Positions 9,943 through 18,625 are shown, counted from the first letter of the stretch. The stretch: 64,000 nt of DNA from Bordetella parapertussis (GCA_945870575.1 CAMBSK010000001.1:111606-175605); one strand, 5' to 3'. Numbers and translations: made by a program. The notes: generated from the sequence alone by a model not told the origin.

Positions 9943-10398
9943 ATGACACCAAGACATTTTTCACTGAACGCCTTGAAGACCATGGCCCTGATTTGTTGGG
10001 TGCTGGTGATGTCACCATCGCTGCACGCACAAACACGCTGGCCTGTTTTACAAAGTTCGATGTACCCCTACGTGGATTCGATGCTGCTGACCCGGCACGA
10101 ACAAACCGTTTTGTTGGGTGAAGGTAATCAGCAAACCGGGATTTTTTTCGCCACCCTGCCCGAGTCACACAGTGAGCAGGTGCATAACGAATTGATCGGG
10201 GACGCCCTGTTGAAAAACTGGCAGTTGCACTCCTTGATGCGCTTAGGCACGAGTTATGTGGTGACCTTGACGCAGGATGACCGGATTCTGGACATTCGAC
10301 TGACGAACACCACCGCCGGGGTGGACGCTGTCTATTCGGTTTTGTTAAACCAACGTGGCAACCGTCCTAGCGGACGCGAATCTGCGTCCAATGACTGA
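9943..10398 (+). CDS. Hypothetical exported protein
   Basis: Not recognised. The 151-residue product has an N-terminal signal peptide (hydrophobic MALICWVLVM, then SPSLHAQ, cleavage near residue 29). The mature part is small and soluble, with a beta-rich look (YVVTLTQDDRILDIRLTNT). The frame is open from a GTG at 9880, but the ATG at 9943 begins the signal peptide. The next gene, a lipoprotein, starts 37 bases downstream, so the two may form an envelope operon. Confidence 0.7.
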   Translation: MTPRHFSLNALKTMALICWVLVMSPSLHAQTRWPVLQSSMYPYVDSMLLTRHEQTVLLGEGNQQTGIFFATLPESHSEQVHNELIGDALLKNWQLHSLMRLGTSYVVTLTQDDRILDIRLTNTTAGVDAVYSVLLNQRGNRPSGRESASND

Positions 10399-10435
10399 CC
10401 CCATCCGGGTAACCCAAATTCACAAAGTTTGATGT

Positions 10436-11374
10436 ATGCAACCCATTTTTAGCCACTCCAAGAAATCCCTCGGTCTGATGACTGCCTGTATGTTGCTGAC
10501 TGCTTGTTCCAGTTTCCTGGGTTTGGACGAAGACGATGACGCAGGACAATTCGCAGTCGTGAAATTGCCGCCACGCATCAGCGAACAAGCCGGCAAAAAA
10601 ACACCGGCAGTTGTTCCTGCGGTTTCACTGAACACCAACGAACCCGCTGTGCCCATCAACAGCCCTGCTCCCGCAGCGGCCAAAACTGCAACCGTGGATT
10701 TGAACCAAACCACACCCGCAGCCTCACAGGCCAAAACCACGCCTGTGACACCGCCTAAGCCGCTTTCCTTACAAGCTGACGATGCCAGCGCTGCGGCAGG
10801 CCCTATGCTGTTTGCCCCCTATATTCCCACTTTGCGTGAAGGCGAAATACCGCGTCGTTGGCAAAAAGAGCCGACATACGATTTTCCGTGGATTCCAGGC
10901 TCAACACCGACACGCATCAATGAAGAAACCGTCGTGGGTTTCGGGGAGCAAATGCTCGGCCGGTTGTACGCCCGTGCTGTTTTCAGCGATAAACCCGGAC
11001 CACTCCCTGTGATCTCTGAAGCGGTCCAGGTCAAACCGCTCCCTGCGCCTGCGAAAAAAGGTTCGAAAAACGCCCGAAAGCCTGAACCCGCTCCCCCTGC
11101 TCCAGCACCCGCACCCGCACCTGTGGTGACTAAGAGAATGATTCAATGCGATGGTGGTGCCACTTGCCTGGATGTGGCTCGTGATGAGCTGGTTGAAGAT
11201 GCCAAGGCCAAGGGCTGGGAAATGTTGCTCAGCCGGCGGGTAAGCTTGCACAATTCCTTTCAGTTCAAACGCGGCCAGCGTGTGGTCTGGATTGAGTTGA
11301 ATTCCAACGGCAAGCGCGATCTGGACATCGAATACACCTTGTTACCAGTACAAAACAAAGTTCAGCGCAATTAA
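10436..11374 (+). CDS. Proline/alanine-rich lipoprotein
   Basis: Predicted lipoprotein of 312 residues and unknown function. The lipobox LLTAC places the lipidated cysteine at C24. A long low-complexity Pro/Ala linker follows (about 50-115), then a folded region (PYIPTLREGEIPRRW onward), a second Pro/Ala run at about 210-230 and a C-terminal domain with a CDGGATC pair of cysteines. The linker could span the periplasm from an anchored N-terminus. A strong terminator follows at 11397, closing this transcription unit. Confidence 0.78.
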   Translation: MQPIFSHSKKSLGLMTACMLLTACSSFLGLDEDDDAGQFAVVKLPPRISEQAGKKTPAVVPAVSLNTNEPAVPINSPAPAAAKTATVDLNQTTPAASQAKTTPVTPPKPLSLQADDASAAAGPMLFAPYIPTLREGEIPRRWQKEPTYDFPWIPGSTPTRINEETVVGFGEQMLGRLYARAVFSDKPGPLPVISEAVQVKPLPAPAKKGSKNARKPEPAPPAPAPAPAPVVTKRMIQCDGGATCLDVARDELVEDAKAKGWEMLLSRRVSLHNSFQFKRGQRVVWIELNSNGKRDLDIEYTLLPVQNKVQRN

Positions 11375-11396
11375 CGATTGGCTCACGCTTACTGTT

Positions 11397-11422
11397 TCGC
11401 CGCTGATGCGGCGATTTTTTTT
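11397..11422 (+). terminator. Rho-independent terminator
   Basis: Stem TCGCCG/CGGCGA with loop CTGATG is followed by eight T residues. It terminates the lipoprotein transcription unit. Confidence 0.85.
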
Positions 11423-11474
11423 CCTAAACGGCTTTTCCTGACAAGGCATGGGTGTTTCGAAAGTCCATATCGGC

Positions 11475-11503
11475 TTGATTGATCAATTATTTTGATCAAT
11501 CAA
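11475..11503. promoter_or_regulatory. Perfect 12-bp palindrome upstream of cytochrome b561
   Basis: TTGATTGATCAA and its exact inverse TTGATCAATCAA are separated by TTATT, about 50 bases before the b561 start. There is no T-tract after it, so it is more likely an operator than a terminator. The regulator is unknown; a FNR-type core (TTGAT-N4-ATCAA) can be read within it, which would suit a cytochrome gene but is inference. Confidence 0.5.
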
Positions 11504-11552
11504 ATCAATCATATTTGATGCATTAGATTTTTTCATCCATAAACTAACGCAC

Positions 11553-12131
11553 ATGCAAGAAGAAAACTTGGCAGCAAAGCCTAAAACAGACAAATACTCA
11601 TTAATCGCCATGCTGCTTCACTGGTTGCTGGCCATGGGTTTGGCCGGTGTGTTTGCAGCGGGGTTTTTTATGGCGGACTTACCGGTTTCGCCACTGAAGT
11701 TAAAACTCTTCAACTGGCATAAATGGGCCGGTATTTGTGTACTCACGTTGACTGTTTTGCGATTGGTGTGGCGTATCACCCATCAACCGCCTCCCCTGCC
11801 AGCTCACATCCAACAACACATGCCGGCGTGGCAGCAATTGGTTCACCAAGGCACGCAATACTCGATGTATGCGCTGTTTTTCATCGTGCCGTTCGTAGGT
11901 TGGGCTTACAGCTCGGCCTCGGGTTATCCAGTGGTTGTATTCGGCGTCTTGCCGCTGCCGGATTTTGTCACTGCAGACAAGGTGCTGGCTGAGTTGATCA
12001 AGCCCTGGCATGAAATCAGCGCTTTCGCCTTGGCAGGCCTGGTGGGCTTGCATGTGGCCGCCGCGCTGAAACACCAGTTTGTCGACAAACACGCTATGTT
12101 GCAACGTATATTGCCTGTCCGTCATTCTTAA
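11553..12131 (+). CDS. Cytochrome b561 family protein
   Basis: Inner-membrane diheme cytochrome b561 that moves electrons from quinol to a periplasmic or membrane acceptor. The 192-residue product has four hydrophobic segments and histidines at the positions expected for heme ligands: H23 in LLHWLLAMG, FNWHKWAG, KPWHEIS and GLHVAAALKH. Two YceI-family genes follow with gaps of 17 and 25 bases, and b561-YceI pairs are a common arrangement, so this is probably one operon. A perfect palindrome lies in the promoter region. Confidence 0.92.
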   Translation: MQEENLAAKPKTDKYSLIAMLLHWLLAMGLAGVFAAGFFMADLPVSPLKLKLFNWHKWAGICVLTLTVLRLVWRITHQPPPLPAHIQQHMPAWQQLVHQGTQYSMYALFFIVPFVGWAYSSASGYPVVVFGVLPLPDFVTADKVLAELIKPWHEISAFALAGLVGLHVAAALKHQFVDKHAMLQRILPVRHS

Positions 12132-12148
12132 TTCACACAAAAAATTCC

Positions 12149-12721
12149 ATGGTTTCATACAAATTTTTATTCCCTCTTTTCATAGCCTCATCCGCTCTGG
12201 CTTCGCTGCAAGTACAAGCCCAGCAAAAACTGCAAGCAAGTCAAAGCGAAATCGTGTTTGTCAGCAAGCAGATGGGCGTGCCGGTTGAGGGGCGCTTCAA
12301 AACATTTGATGCGCAAATCAGTTTCGACCCGGCCAAACCCGTCGCAGCCAAAATCAACTTCAGCGTTGACATGGCAAGTGCCACGCTGGGCTCCAAGGAA
12401 ACAGATGCGGAACTGGTCAAAGCCGATTGGTTCAACACCGCCAAATTTGCTAAAGCAGGTTTTCAATCCGGCGCGGTCAAAAGCACGGGTGCCGGCAAAT
12501 ATGAAGTCATTGGAAAACTCAGTATCAAAGGCTTGAGCCAGGACATCGTCGTCCCGGTCAACCTGAGCCAAACCGGCGGCCTCACCACCGCCGTAGGTGC
12601 ATTCACTCTCAAGCGTTTGCCCTTCAAGATCGGTGACAACGAATGGTCAGACACCTCCATGGTGGCTGACGATGTACAAGTGAAATTCAAATTTGTACTG
12701 ACAGGCGTTGCCAAGCTTTAA
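12149..12721 (+). CDS. YceI-family periplasmic lipid-binding protein (first copy)
   Basis: YceI-fold lipocalin-like protein thought to bind polyisoprenoid lipids such as ubiquinone in the periplasm. The product is 190 residues with a signal peptide (cleavage near VQAQ, about residue 24). Typical family segments are present: SEIVFVSKQMGVPVEGRF, SFDPAKP, VDMASATLGS and LSIKGLSQDIVVPV. It is the middle gene of a b561-yceI-yceI operon. It is clearly diverged from the next copy, so the pair is an old duplication or two functional subtypes. Confidence 0.9.
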   Translation: MVSYKFLFPLFIASSALASLQVQAQQKLQASQSEIVFVSKQMGVPVEGRFKTFDAQISFDPAKPVAAKINFSVDMASATLGSKETDAELVKADWFNTAKFAKAGFQSGAVKSTGAGKYEVIGKLSIKGLSQDIVVPVNLSQTGGLTTAVGAFTLKRLPFKIGDNEWSDTSMVADDVQVKFKFVLTGVAKL

Positions 12722-12746
12722 TTTCAATTTTCAATCAGGAGTATTT

Positions 12747-13322
12747 ATGCGTCAATTTTTCATTGCATCCGCTTTGACCGCAACGGCTTTGGCCAGTGCA
12801 GTTTCAGCACAAGCTGCTACTTATGCCATCGAACCCACTCACACTTTTGTGACTTTTGAAGTGACCCACTTCGGCACATCGACCAACCGCGGCCGTTTTG
12901 ACAAAAAAGAAGGCACTGTGAAATTTGACCGCGCCGGCAAAACCGGTAAAGTGGACTTGACCATACAAGCAGACTCGATCAACACAGGAACAGAGGCTTT
13001 CAACGCCCACTTGAAAAAGCCTGACTTTTTTGACGCGGCCAAACACCCGACCATGAAGTTCACGGCTGACAAATTCAGCTTCAACGCAGACAAAGTGTCT
13101 GAAGTCGCCGGTAGCTTGACCATGCTGGGTAAAACCTTGCCTGTGGTGTTGAAAGCAACCAATTTCAATTGCTATGACCACCCCATGCTCAAGCGTGAAG
13201 TCTGCGGCGGAGACTTTGAAACCACCATTTTGCGCAGCCAATGGGGCATGAACTGGGGCATCGACTTCGGTATTCCTGACAAAGTCAAGCTGTTGATTCA
13301 AGTCGAAGCTGTGAAACAGTAA
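12747..13322 (+). CDS. YceI-family periplasmic lipid-binding protein (second copy)
   Basis: Second YceI-fold protein, 191 residues, with a signal peptide ending near AQAA (residue 23). Family features are YAIEPTHTFVTFEVTHFG, NRGRFDKKEGT, and the C-terminal REVCGGDFETTI and WGMNWGIDFGIPDKV motifs. This copy is closer to the classical E. coli YceI pattern than the first. The ATG at 12747 has a CAGGAGT site upstream and starts the signal peptide. It ends the b561 operon; a decayed SMP-30-like fragment follows immediately. Confidence 0.93.
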   Translation: MRQFFIASALTATALASAVSAQAATYAIEPTHTFVTFEVTHFGTSTNRGRFDKKEGTVKFDRAGKTGKVDLTIQADSINTGTEAFNAHLKKPDFFDAAKHPTMKFTADKFSFNADKVSEVAGSLTMLGKTLPVVLKATNFNCYDHPMLKREVCGGDFETTILRSQWGMNWGIDFGIPDKVKLLIQVEAVKQ

Positions 13323-13323
13323 A

Positions 13324-13556
13324 CATATCCGTTGCGACACCGACGGCAACGTGTGGTGCGGCTTGGGCTGGTGCGGCATGCAGACCAATGTCGTGCGCGA
13401 GCATCACCTTGATGGCACCATGCTGGCTTTCCTGCACACACCTGAAGTATTGCCAACCTGACTTTTGGCGGCACCAAGCGCAAGCGTTTGTTCATGACAG
13501 GCTCAACCTTCATTTACGCTTTTTTCGTGAACGCACAAGGTCACGCACTGAGCTGA
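13324..13556 (+). pseudogene. C-terminal remnant of an SMP-30/gluconolactonase-like gene, frameshifted
   Basis: Translating from 13324 gives RCDTDGNVWCGLGW and then FLHTPEV, which matches the C-terminal blade region of SMP-30/gluconolactonase proteins. The frame then hits a stop at 13459-13461. Shifting by one base gives ANLTFGGTKRKRLFMTGST and YAFFVNAQG up to a stop at 13554, the usual end of that family. So the 5' part of the gene is missing and at least one frameshift separates the two pieces. No start codon or ribosome site precedes it. Confidence 0.75.
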
Positions 13557-13577
13557 TTTGCTTCATGGCTGAACAAG

Positions 13578-13610
13578 CCCCGCACCGTGAAAGCGTTGCG
13601 GGGTTTTTTT
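13578..13610 (+). terminator. Rho-independent terminator
   Basis: Stem CCCCGCA/TGCGGGG with a 12-base loop is followed by seven T residues. It lies directly after the SMP-30 remnant and probably was that gene's terminator; it may now close the b561/YceI unit. Confidence 0.85.
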
Positions 13611-13690
13611 ATGGTTAAGGTTTGATAAAGGGAAAACCCCTGAGTCGCCTATGTATAAACTCATTGATGAGAAAAACATCTGGGGCTGAC

Positions 13691-14506
13691 ATGACTTCAT
13701 CCATATTGAGCGAAAAAGAAATTTCAGATTACCGTCAAAACGGCTATATCGTTCCCTCCTTCACTTTGCCCGCTCACATGGTGAATGCGCTGCAAACTAC
13801 GCTTCAGCAATTGATAGACGCTAACCCTGGCGTTCGCCCGGAAAAATTGGTCAGCGCACATATCGAAGGAAAAAACGACGACGGCGTGATCGGCAGCAGT
13901 CGTTTTCTAGAGCTTGCTATGTACCCGCCGCTGATAGACATGGTGTCGCAGGTGATAGGCGGCGATATCGCGTTATGGGGTTGCCAGGTGTTTTGCAAAC
14001 CACCCGCAGACGGTTATGCCACCCCTTGGCACCAGGACGGCCAGTACTGGCCGATACGCCCTCTGGCCACATGCACGGTATGGATTGCGCTTGAACCCAG
14101 CTTGAAAAAGAACGGATGCTTGCGCGTCATTCCAGGCTCACATAAAAACAAAGTCTTGCATCCGCATTTGCATGAAGACAGATCAGAATTAACGCTGAAC
14201 CAGTCGGTTAACGCTGACTGCTTTGACCCGGCAACGGCCCATGACCTGGAGTTACTACCCGGACAAATGTCGCTGCACGATGTCTACATGATCCACGGCG
14301 CTAACGCCAACACATCAGACCTGCGGCGCACAGGCGTAGCAATTCGCTATATGCCGACGAGTTCACACTTTGACCGCGAGCTGCATCCAGCCAAAGGTGA
14401 AACCGGTTTGAATCTGAATTTCGCTACCCGTCCCTTGTGGCTGCTCAAAGGGCGCGATGTCTGCGGCAAGAACGATTTCACTACCGGGCATCACTTACGT
14501 GCTTGA
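13691..14506 (+). CDS. Phytanoyl-CoA dioxygenase (PhyH) family protein
   Basis: Fe(II)/2-oxoglutarate-dependent oxygenase of the PhyH family, 271 residues; the substrate is unknown. The metal-binding HxD is in WHQDGQYW, the distal histidine is in MIHGANANTS, and a 2-oxoglutarate-binding arginine follows in LRRTGVAIRY. PGSHKN matches the conserved PGSH of the fold. The start at 13691 gives MTSSILSEKE with a usual helical N-terminus; the open frame from 13622 adds nothing known. It stands alone between a terminator and a small exported protein gene. A second, distinct PhyH gene lies at 58090. Confidence 0.87.
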   Translation: MTSSILSEKEISDYRQNGYIVPSFTLPAHMVNALQTTLQQLIDANPGVRPEKLVSAHIEGKNDDGVIGSSRFLELAMYPPLIDMVSQVIGGDIALWGCQVFCKPPADGYATPWHQDGQYWPIRPLATCTVWIALEPSLKKNGCLRVIPGSHKNKVLHPHLHEDRSELTLNQSVNADCFDPATAHDLELLPGQMSLHDVYMIHGANANTSDLRRTGVAIRYMPTSSHFDRELHPAKGETGLNLNFATRPLWLLKGRDVCGKNDFTTGHHLRA

Positions 14507-14546
14507 TTAAGCCTAAAATAGATTTCTTTGAAGAACAGGAAAACCC

Positions 14547-15086
14547 ATGTTTAAGAAAAACAAATTGGCCACTTTAGCAATTACTTTGTTGATTGGCGGT
14601 TCAGCCATGGCGCACAACGGTCAGGTGCCGGATGAGAAAGAACAAAAAGTGGATTGCCGCACTTTGTTTAATTTCACTTTTCCTAAAGTTTTGGACTTCA
14701 TGACAAACATAGACTGCAACCAATTCATCAGCAATAACGATGATTGGCTTTGGCGTTACCCCAACAGTTATTTTGACCGCCCTTTTATTTCAGCCTTTTC
14801 ACCCAGAACTCGTAAACCTGAGCCCGGTTTGCGCTTTTTCAGACGTATTTCCGCTTATGAAGCAGACGCAGCCGAACGCCAAGAAGCATACGAGACGATT
14901 TTTAAAAACCTCCGTAATTTTCCAGACAAGCAAGCACCGAAAAAAATGATCCGCATGGATACGGTGAACGACATCAAAGACGAAACCCAAATTTACTTCG
15001 GCTTTAACAGCGAAGAAGCTGGTTGGGCCGTGGTGTGTGCACCTGATTGCGCACCTGAATATTTTTTTCTTGTCGAAAAGCGCTAA
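14547..15086 (+). CDS. Hypothetical exported protein
   Basis: Not recognised. The product is 179 residues with a signal peptide (LATLAITLLIGGSAMA, cleavage near residue 22). The mature protein is rich in Phe, Asn and Arg and has cysteines in CRTLF, DCNQF and CAPDCAPEY that could form disulphides. It starts 40 bases after the PhyH gene and ends at a bidirectional terminator. Confidence 0.7.
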   Translation: MFKKNKLATLAITLLIGGSAMAHNGQVPDEKEQKVDCRTLFNFTFPKVLDFMTNIDCNQFISNNDDWLWRYPNSYFDRPFISAFSPRTRKPEPGLRFFRRISAYEADAAERQEAYETIFKNLRNFPDKQAPKKMIRMDTVNDIKDETQIYFGFNSEEAGWAVVCAPDCAPEYFFLVEKR

Positions 15087-15119
15087 AAAAAAGCACCTCC
15101 CTTTCGGGAAGTGCTTTTC
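15087..15119. terminator. Bidirectional terminator between convergent genes
   Basis: AAAAGCACCTCCC pairs with GGGAAGTGCTTTT around TTTC with one mismatch. A-rich and T-rich flanks let it work for the exported-protein gene on the plus strand and the cyclase gene on the minus strand. Confidence 0.8.
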
Positions 15120-15156
15120 ATATTTCAAGACCTGATGGAATCAGGCCAAGACTTGA

Positions 15157-16266
15157 TTAATACAAAACCATAGGGTTGCCAGGAGAACCGGTAGCGCCGA
15201 GAATCTTCAAGGGTGCCCAAATGAATGCGCCCTCTTTCACGCCTGCATTAACCAGGCTTTCTGTGTCGACGTTTTCCAGGTTCCAAATACCGCGACGTGT
15301 TTGCATTTCCGTGTGGCAAGGAACGGCATAACCTTCAATCTCATTGCCAGGTTGTGCATCATTGGCAGAGGTGTCACCCATGGTCAGCGCAATGTTTCTG
15401 CTGGCCATGTACTGACAAGCGCTGATGCCATAGCCGGGTTCGCCATCGGCAAACATGGCACGGGCGGCAGCACGTTGCTCAGAAGTCATAGACTTGAAGC
15501 GGCTTGCGCCCCAAGTGTTACCTTGGCCGGTGTGCAAAGCCACACAGTCGCCTGCGCCGATTTCTTTCATGCCTTGCGCTTTCACAATGGCTTGAACGTC
15601 ATCACCTGTGATGATGCCGATGTCGCCCGGCTTGCGGGGAATAGGCAGCATTTCAGCAGTGGAAGACAGTTTGCCTTGTGACTTGCGGTAAGCCACGGCA
15701 TCCAACACCACCAGACGGCATACAAAGCCTAAATCGGCAATGTGATCAACACCGTGCGGGCCCATGCCCATAACCTGCCCGCCGGCGCCACGCTCATATG
15801 CGTCCCAGCTGATAATGCCGTTGTAACCCATCGGGCCTTTAGAGGTGTTCACATAAATGTGACCAGGGCCGTCGAACTGAGTTTGAATCTGACCGATTTG
15901 TGTGGTGACCAATTCATCATGGTAGACCAAGGCGTTTATGCCGAAAGGACCGCCGGTGGGTGTACCGGGAATCCACATGTTCCATTTACGTGGCCCGAAA
16001 CCGGGAGCCTCTGAGTGGTAATGCTTACCAATGGTAATAGCTTTGTTTTGTTTGACGGTCGACAAAGCTTTGGCGATATTAGCGCTGTTTTTTGTATGGT
16101 TGGCACTGCCAGCCCGGTCGTTTGCACCCCACTGGGTCGGCGCCCAGGTCAGTGCGTTGTCGTCGATCGGGCCTTTTAAGGCGTGGTGCCTTGTCTCTTC
16201 TTGCTGTGCAAGCGCTGAACCCATCAGCAGCGAAATCGCCACTGACATGATGGTCGAAAGTTTCAT
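15157..16266 (-). CDS. Exported cyclase-family (kynurenine formamidase-like) hydrolase
   Basis: Member of the cyclase family (metal-dependent hydrolases related to kynurenine formamidase), 369 residues, with a Sec signal peptide (MSVAISLLMGSALAQ, cleavage near residue 18). The metal-site segment reads TQFDGPGH, the variant common in the long subfamily rather than the HxGTHxDxPxH of true formamidases. The later DCVALHTGQG segment is also conserved. The substrate is not predictable. The ATG at 16266 has a GGAG site just upstream and begins the signal peptide, so it is preferred to the open frame from 16335. The NosR-like gene is divergent. Confidence 0.85.
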   Translation of the reverse strand: MKLSTIMSVAISLLMGSALAQQEETRHHALKGPIDDNALTWAPTQWGANDRAGSANHTKNSANIAKALSTVKQNKAITIGKHYHSEAPGFGPRKWNMWIPGTPTGGPFGINALVYHDELVTTQIGQIQTQFDGPGHIYVNTSKGPMGYNGIISWDAYERGAGGQVMGMGPHGVDHIADLGFVCRLVVLDAVAYRKSQGKLSSTAEMLPIPRKPGDIGIITGDDVQAIVKAQGMKEIGAGDCVALHTGQGNTWGASRFKSMTSEQRAAARAMFADGEPGYGISACQYMASRNIALTMGDTSANDAQPGNEIEGYAVPCHTEMQTRRGIWNLENVDTESLVNAGVKEGAFIWAPLKILGATGSPGNPMVLY

Positions 16267-16369
16267 TGGATCTCCTTTGTTTATGCGAAGTTTAAAAATG
16301 ATCCGTTCAAGAGCGAACATAGTGATCACTTTCAAAGATCATGATAACCATGAAACCAGTGTTGTGACC

Positions 16370-16400
16370 CCTAGGGTAAACGTCCTAGTGCAAACCCTAG
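16370..16400. promoter_or_regulatory. Three CCTAG-centred repeats in a divergent promoter region
   Basis: CCTAG occurs at 16370-16374, 16384-16388 and 16396-16400, inside the palindromic contexts ACCCCTAGGGT, TCCTAGTG and CCCTAGGC. Spacing is 12-14 bases. This looks like an operator cluster serving the NosR-like gene, the cyclase gene or both. CTAG is rare in many bacterial genomes, which makes the cluster stand out. Confidence 0.45.
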
Positions 16401-16492
16401 GCCGGTAATTTATGAAAAATAAAGCTCATCAGCACTGCCCGTATGGATGTATACCCTGATTGCAACTGAACCGGTTCAAGCAAAATGCTTTG

Positions 16493-18625
16493 ATGCTTAA
16501 AGCCTTATTTCTCAGCGCCTTATTGCTGCTGACATCGGCACAGTCTGTCGCGGGTTTATTAAATAAAACTGAAATTGAAAACCTGCTGGAAGGCAGGTAT
16601 CTGGTTGGCGATATTCAAGCCGATATTTCCGCTTATCCCTTGTTCCTGAAAAACCCGTCTGCGCCCTCAGCCAAACCTGAACTTGCCGGGTATGCCTTTG
16701 AGACCATAGATCTGGAGCCGGTACGAGGCTACAGCGGCAAACCTGTGGACTTGCTGGTGATGATGGACACCACTGGCGTTTACCGTGACGTGATATTGAT
16801 TGACCACAAAGAGCCGTTCTTTTTGAACAAACCCGGCACCATCAGATTAATGGATTTTGCTTCTCAGTACATAGAACTTAATTTACAACACATAGTGGAA
16901 GTTTTGTACTGGAACGAAGCCGGTAGCAGAAGCGCACACACAGCAGAGCTCACGGGTGTGCACCACGGCACAGTCACAGCCAAAGCCATCAACCGCAGCA
17001 TTCTTTCGTCTGCAGCCATGGTGGCCATGGCAAAGCTCAACATCAGCGCAGACAGCGCGGCCGCCAAGGCCATGGCCAATGCCACTCAGCGGCGTGCACA
17101 TTCTGACAGCTATACGCCGCTTGACTGGAACGCATTGCTTGATAACAGTCTGGTGACGGCGACGCGCGTGAGCATCAAGCAACTGCGCGACACCTATGCC
17201 ACTTCCAACGCACCTGTGAATGATTTGCAAACACAGCTGAAAGACGAGCAGGATGCGCTGGTTTTTCACGCCAGCTTGCTGGCCGATCCTTTGGCCGGGC
17301 GCAATCTGCTGGACGCAGAAGGGTGGCGCTACATCACCAATAAGCGCCGGACCCAACAGGCCTTGATGGTGACTCTGAATGATCACTTAGACCTGCTAAA
17401 CAAACGTGACAAATGGCTGACTGAACCGCAGCCTTTCACGTTGTCGCAAAACGGCAAAGAAATAAAACTGCAGTTGATCGATTACGAAAAAGGCTTATCG
17501 GTTCCTGGCTACCCAAAAACCACATATGCGTTTTTTCTATTGGCTGAAAAAGCCACGCCACTGGATGCCACGCAGCCCTTTGAATTGAATTTCCATTTGA
17601 AGCGGCGTTACGGTAGCAATATTGTCTTGAACAAGGTAGAAGAAAAACTGTTTGCTGTTGATCATCATTTTCATGGTTGGCGTGCTTCCATCACAGATTT
17701 ACGTTACACCAACTGGCTAGAGCTGGATTGGGTGAAGCTGTGGCTGGACAGGCAAATCGAAATAGGCGTGCTGCTCATAGGTTTGGTTTTATTGACCACC
17801 GGCCTGGTCATGCAAAAAAGCTTAAGCGCTAACGCCAGGACGCTGGCCGTGGTTCGCACCGCTTACCTGTGTTTTACGCTGGGCTTCATAGGTTGGTATG
17901 CGCAAGGGCAATTGACAGTGATCAACATCACCTCTGCTATTGCGTCGCTCAGTTCAGGTGGAGGACTGGATTTTCTATTGAACGACCCCATCAGCAGTAT
18001 CTTGTGGGTGTTTGTCTTCGGCACGCTGCTGGTCTGGGGACGCGGCACGTTTTGCGGTTGGCTGTGCCCGTTCGGTGCGTTGCAGGAACTCATCAGCATG
18101 GTGGCTAACCGTATAGGTTTGCATCAAAAACGCTTGAAGCAGTCTTTGGATAAAAAATTGAAATGGGTTAAGTACGTTTTTCTGCTTGCTATTCTTGGGT
18201 CTTTGTACGTGGCGCCTGCGTATTCAGACTACCTGACCAAGGTAGAGCCTTTTGAAACCGCCATCACCTATTACTTTGTGCACGACTGGCCGTATGTAGT
18301 CTGGGCAGTGGTTTGCCTGGGCTTAGGAGTGCTGGTCTACCGTGGCTACTGCCGTTATTTGTGTCCCTTAGGCGCGGCGCTGGCCGCAGTCAATGTGCTG
18401 CAAAGCTGGTCATGGATTCCTAGGCGCGAGGCCTGCGGCACACCATGCCAGACCTGCCGTCATCGCTGTGAATACCAGGCGATTGAGCCCACAGGGAAAA
18501 TAGATTACGCCGAATGCTTTCAATGCTTGGATTGCGTGTCTATCTACCAGGACGAAGAAAAATGTTTTCCACTGATACAAATGCGCAAGTCCGGTGACGG
18601 CTTTGTGCCTGTGAAAGCATCCTGA
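16493..18625 (+). CDS. NosR/NirI-like flavin- and iron-sulfur-containing membrane protein
   Basis: Polytopic inner-membrane protein of the NosR/NirI family, which passes electrons from quinol through a covalent flavin and Fe-S centres to periplasmic partners. Length is 710 residues from the ATG at 16493, which begins a signal-anchor; a TTG at 16460 is an alternative start. Residues 1-400 are a periplasmic FMN-binding-like region; the usual flavinylation motif (S/T)GA(S/T) appears only as HGTVT. Membrane helices follow, with FCGWLCPFGAL and YCRYLCPLGAA motifs. The C-terminus holds ferredoxin-like cysteines (CGTPCQTCRHRC and CFQCLDC). No nosZ, nosD or nirS gene is near, so its partner is unknown. 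Confidence 0.85.
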   Translation: MLKALFLSALLLLTSAQSVAGLLNKTEIENLLEGRYLVGDIQADISAYPLFLKNPSAPSAKPELAGYAFETIDLEPVRGYSGKPVDLLVMMDTTGVYRDVILIDHKEPFFLNKPGTIRLMDFASQYIELNLQHIVEVLYWNEAGSRSAHTAELTGVHHGTVTAKAINRSILSSAAMVAMAKLNISADSAAAKAMANATQRRAHSDSYTPLDWNALLDNSLVTATRVSIKQLRDTYATSNAPVNDLQTQLKDEQDALVFHASLLADPLAGRNLLDAEGWRYITNKRRTQQALMVTLNDHLDLLNKRDKWLTEPQPFTLSQNGKEIKLQLIDYEKGLSVPGYPKTTYAFFLLAEKATPLDATQPFELNFHLKRRYGSNIVLNKVEEKLFAVDHHFHGWRASITDLRYTNWLELDWVKLWLDRQIEIGVLLIGLVLLTTGLVMQKSLSANARTLAVVRTAYLCFTLGFIGWYAQGQLTVINITSAIASLSSGGGLDFLLNDPISSILWVFVFGTLLVWGRGTFCGWLCPFGALQELISMVANRIGLHQKRLKQSLDKKLKWVKYVFLLAILGSLYVAPAYSDYLTKVEPFETAITYYFVHDWPYVVWAVVCLGLGVLVYRGYCRYLCPLGAALAAVNVLQSWSWIPRREACGTPCQTCRHRCEYQAIEPTGKIDYAECFQCLDCVSIYQDEEKCFPLIQMRKSGDGFVPVKAS

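Noticed and set aside
9737..10168. Minus-strand frame of 143 residues
   Set aside because: It overlaps the exported protein gene with a signal peptide on the plus strand and shows no family features; its AT-rich part is intergenic.
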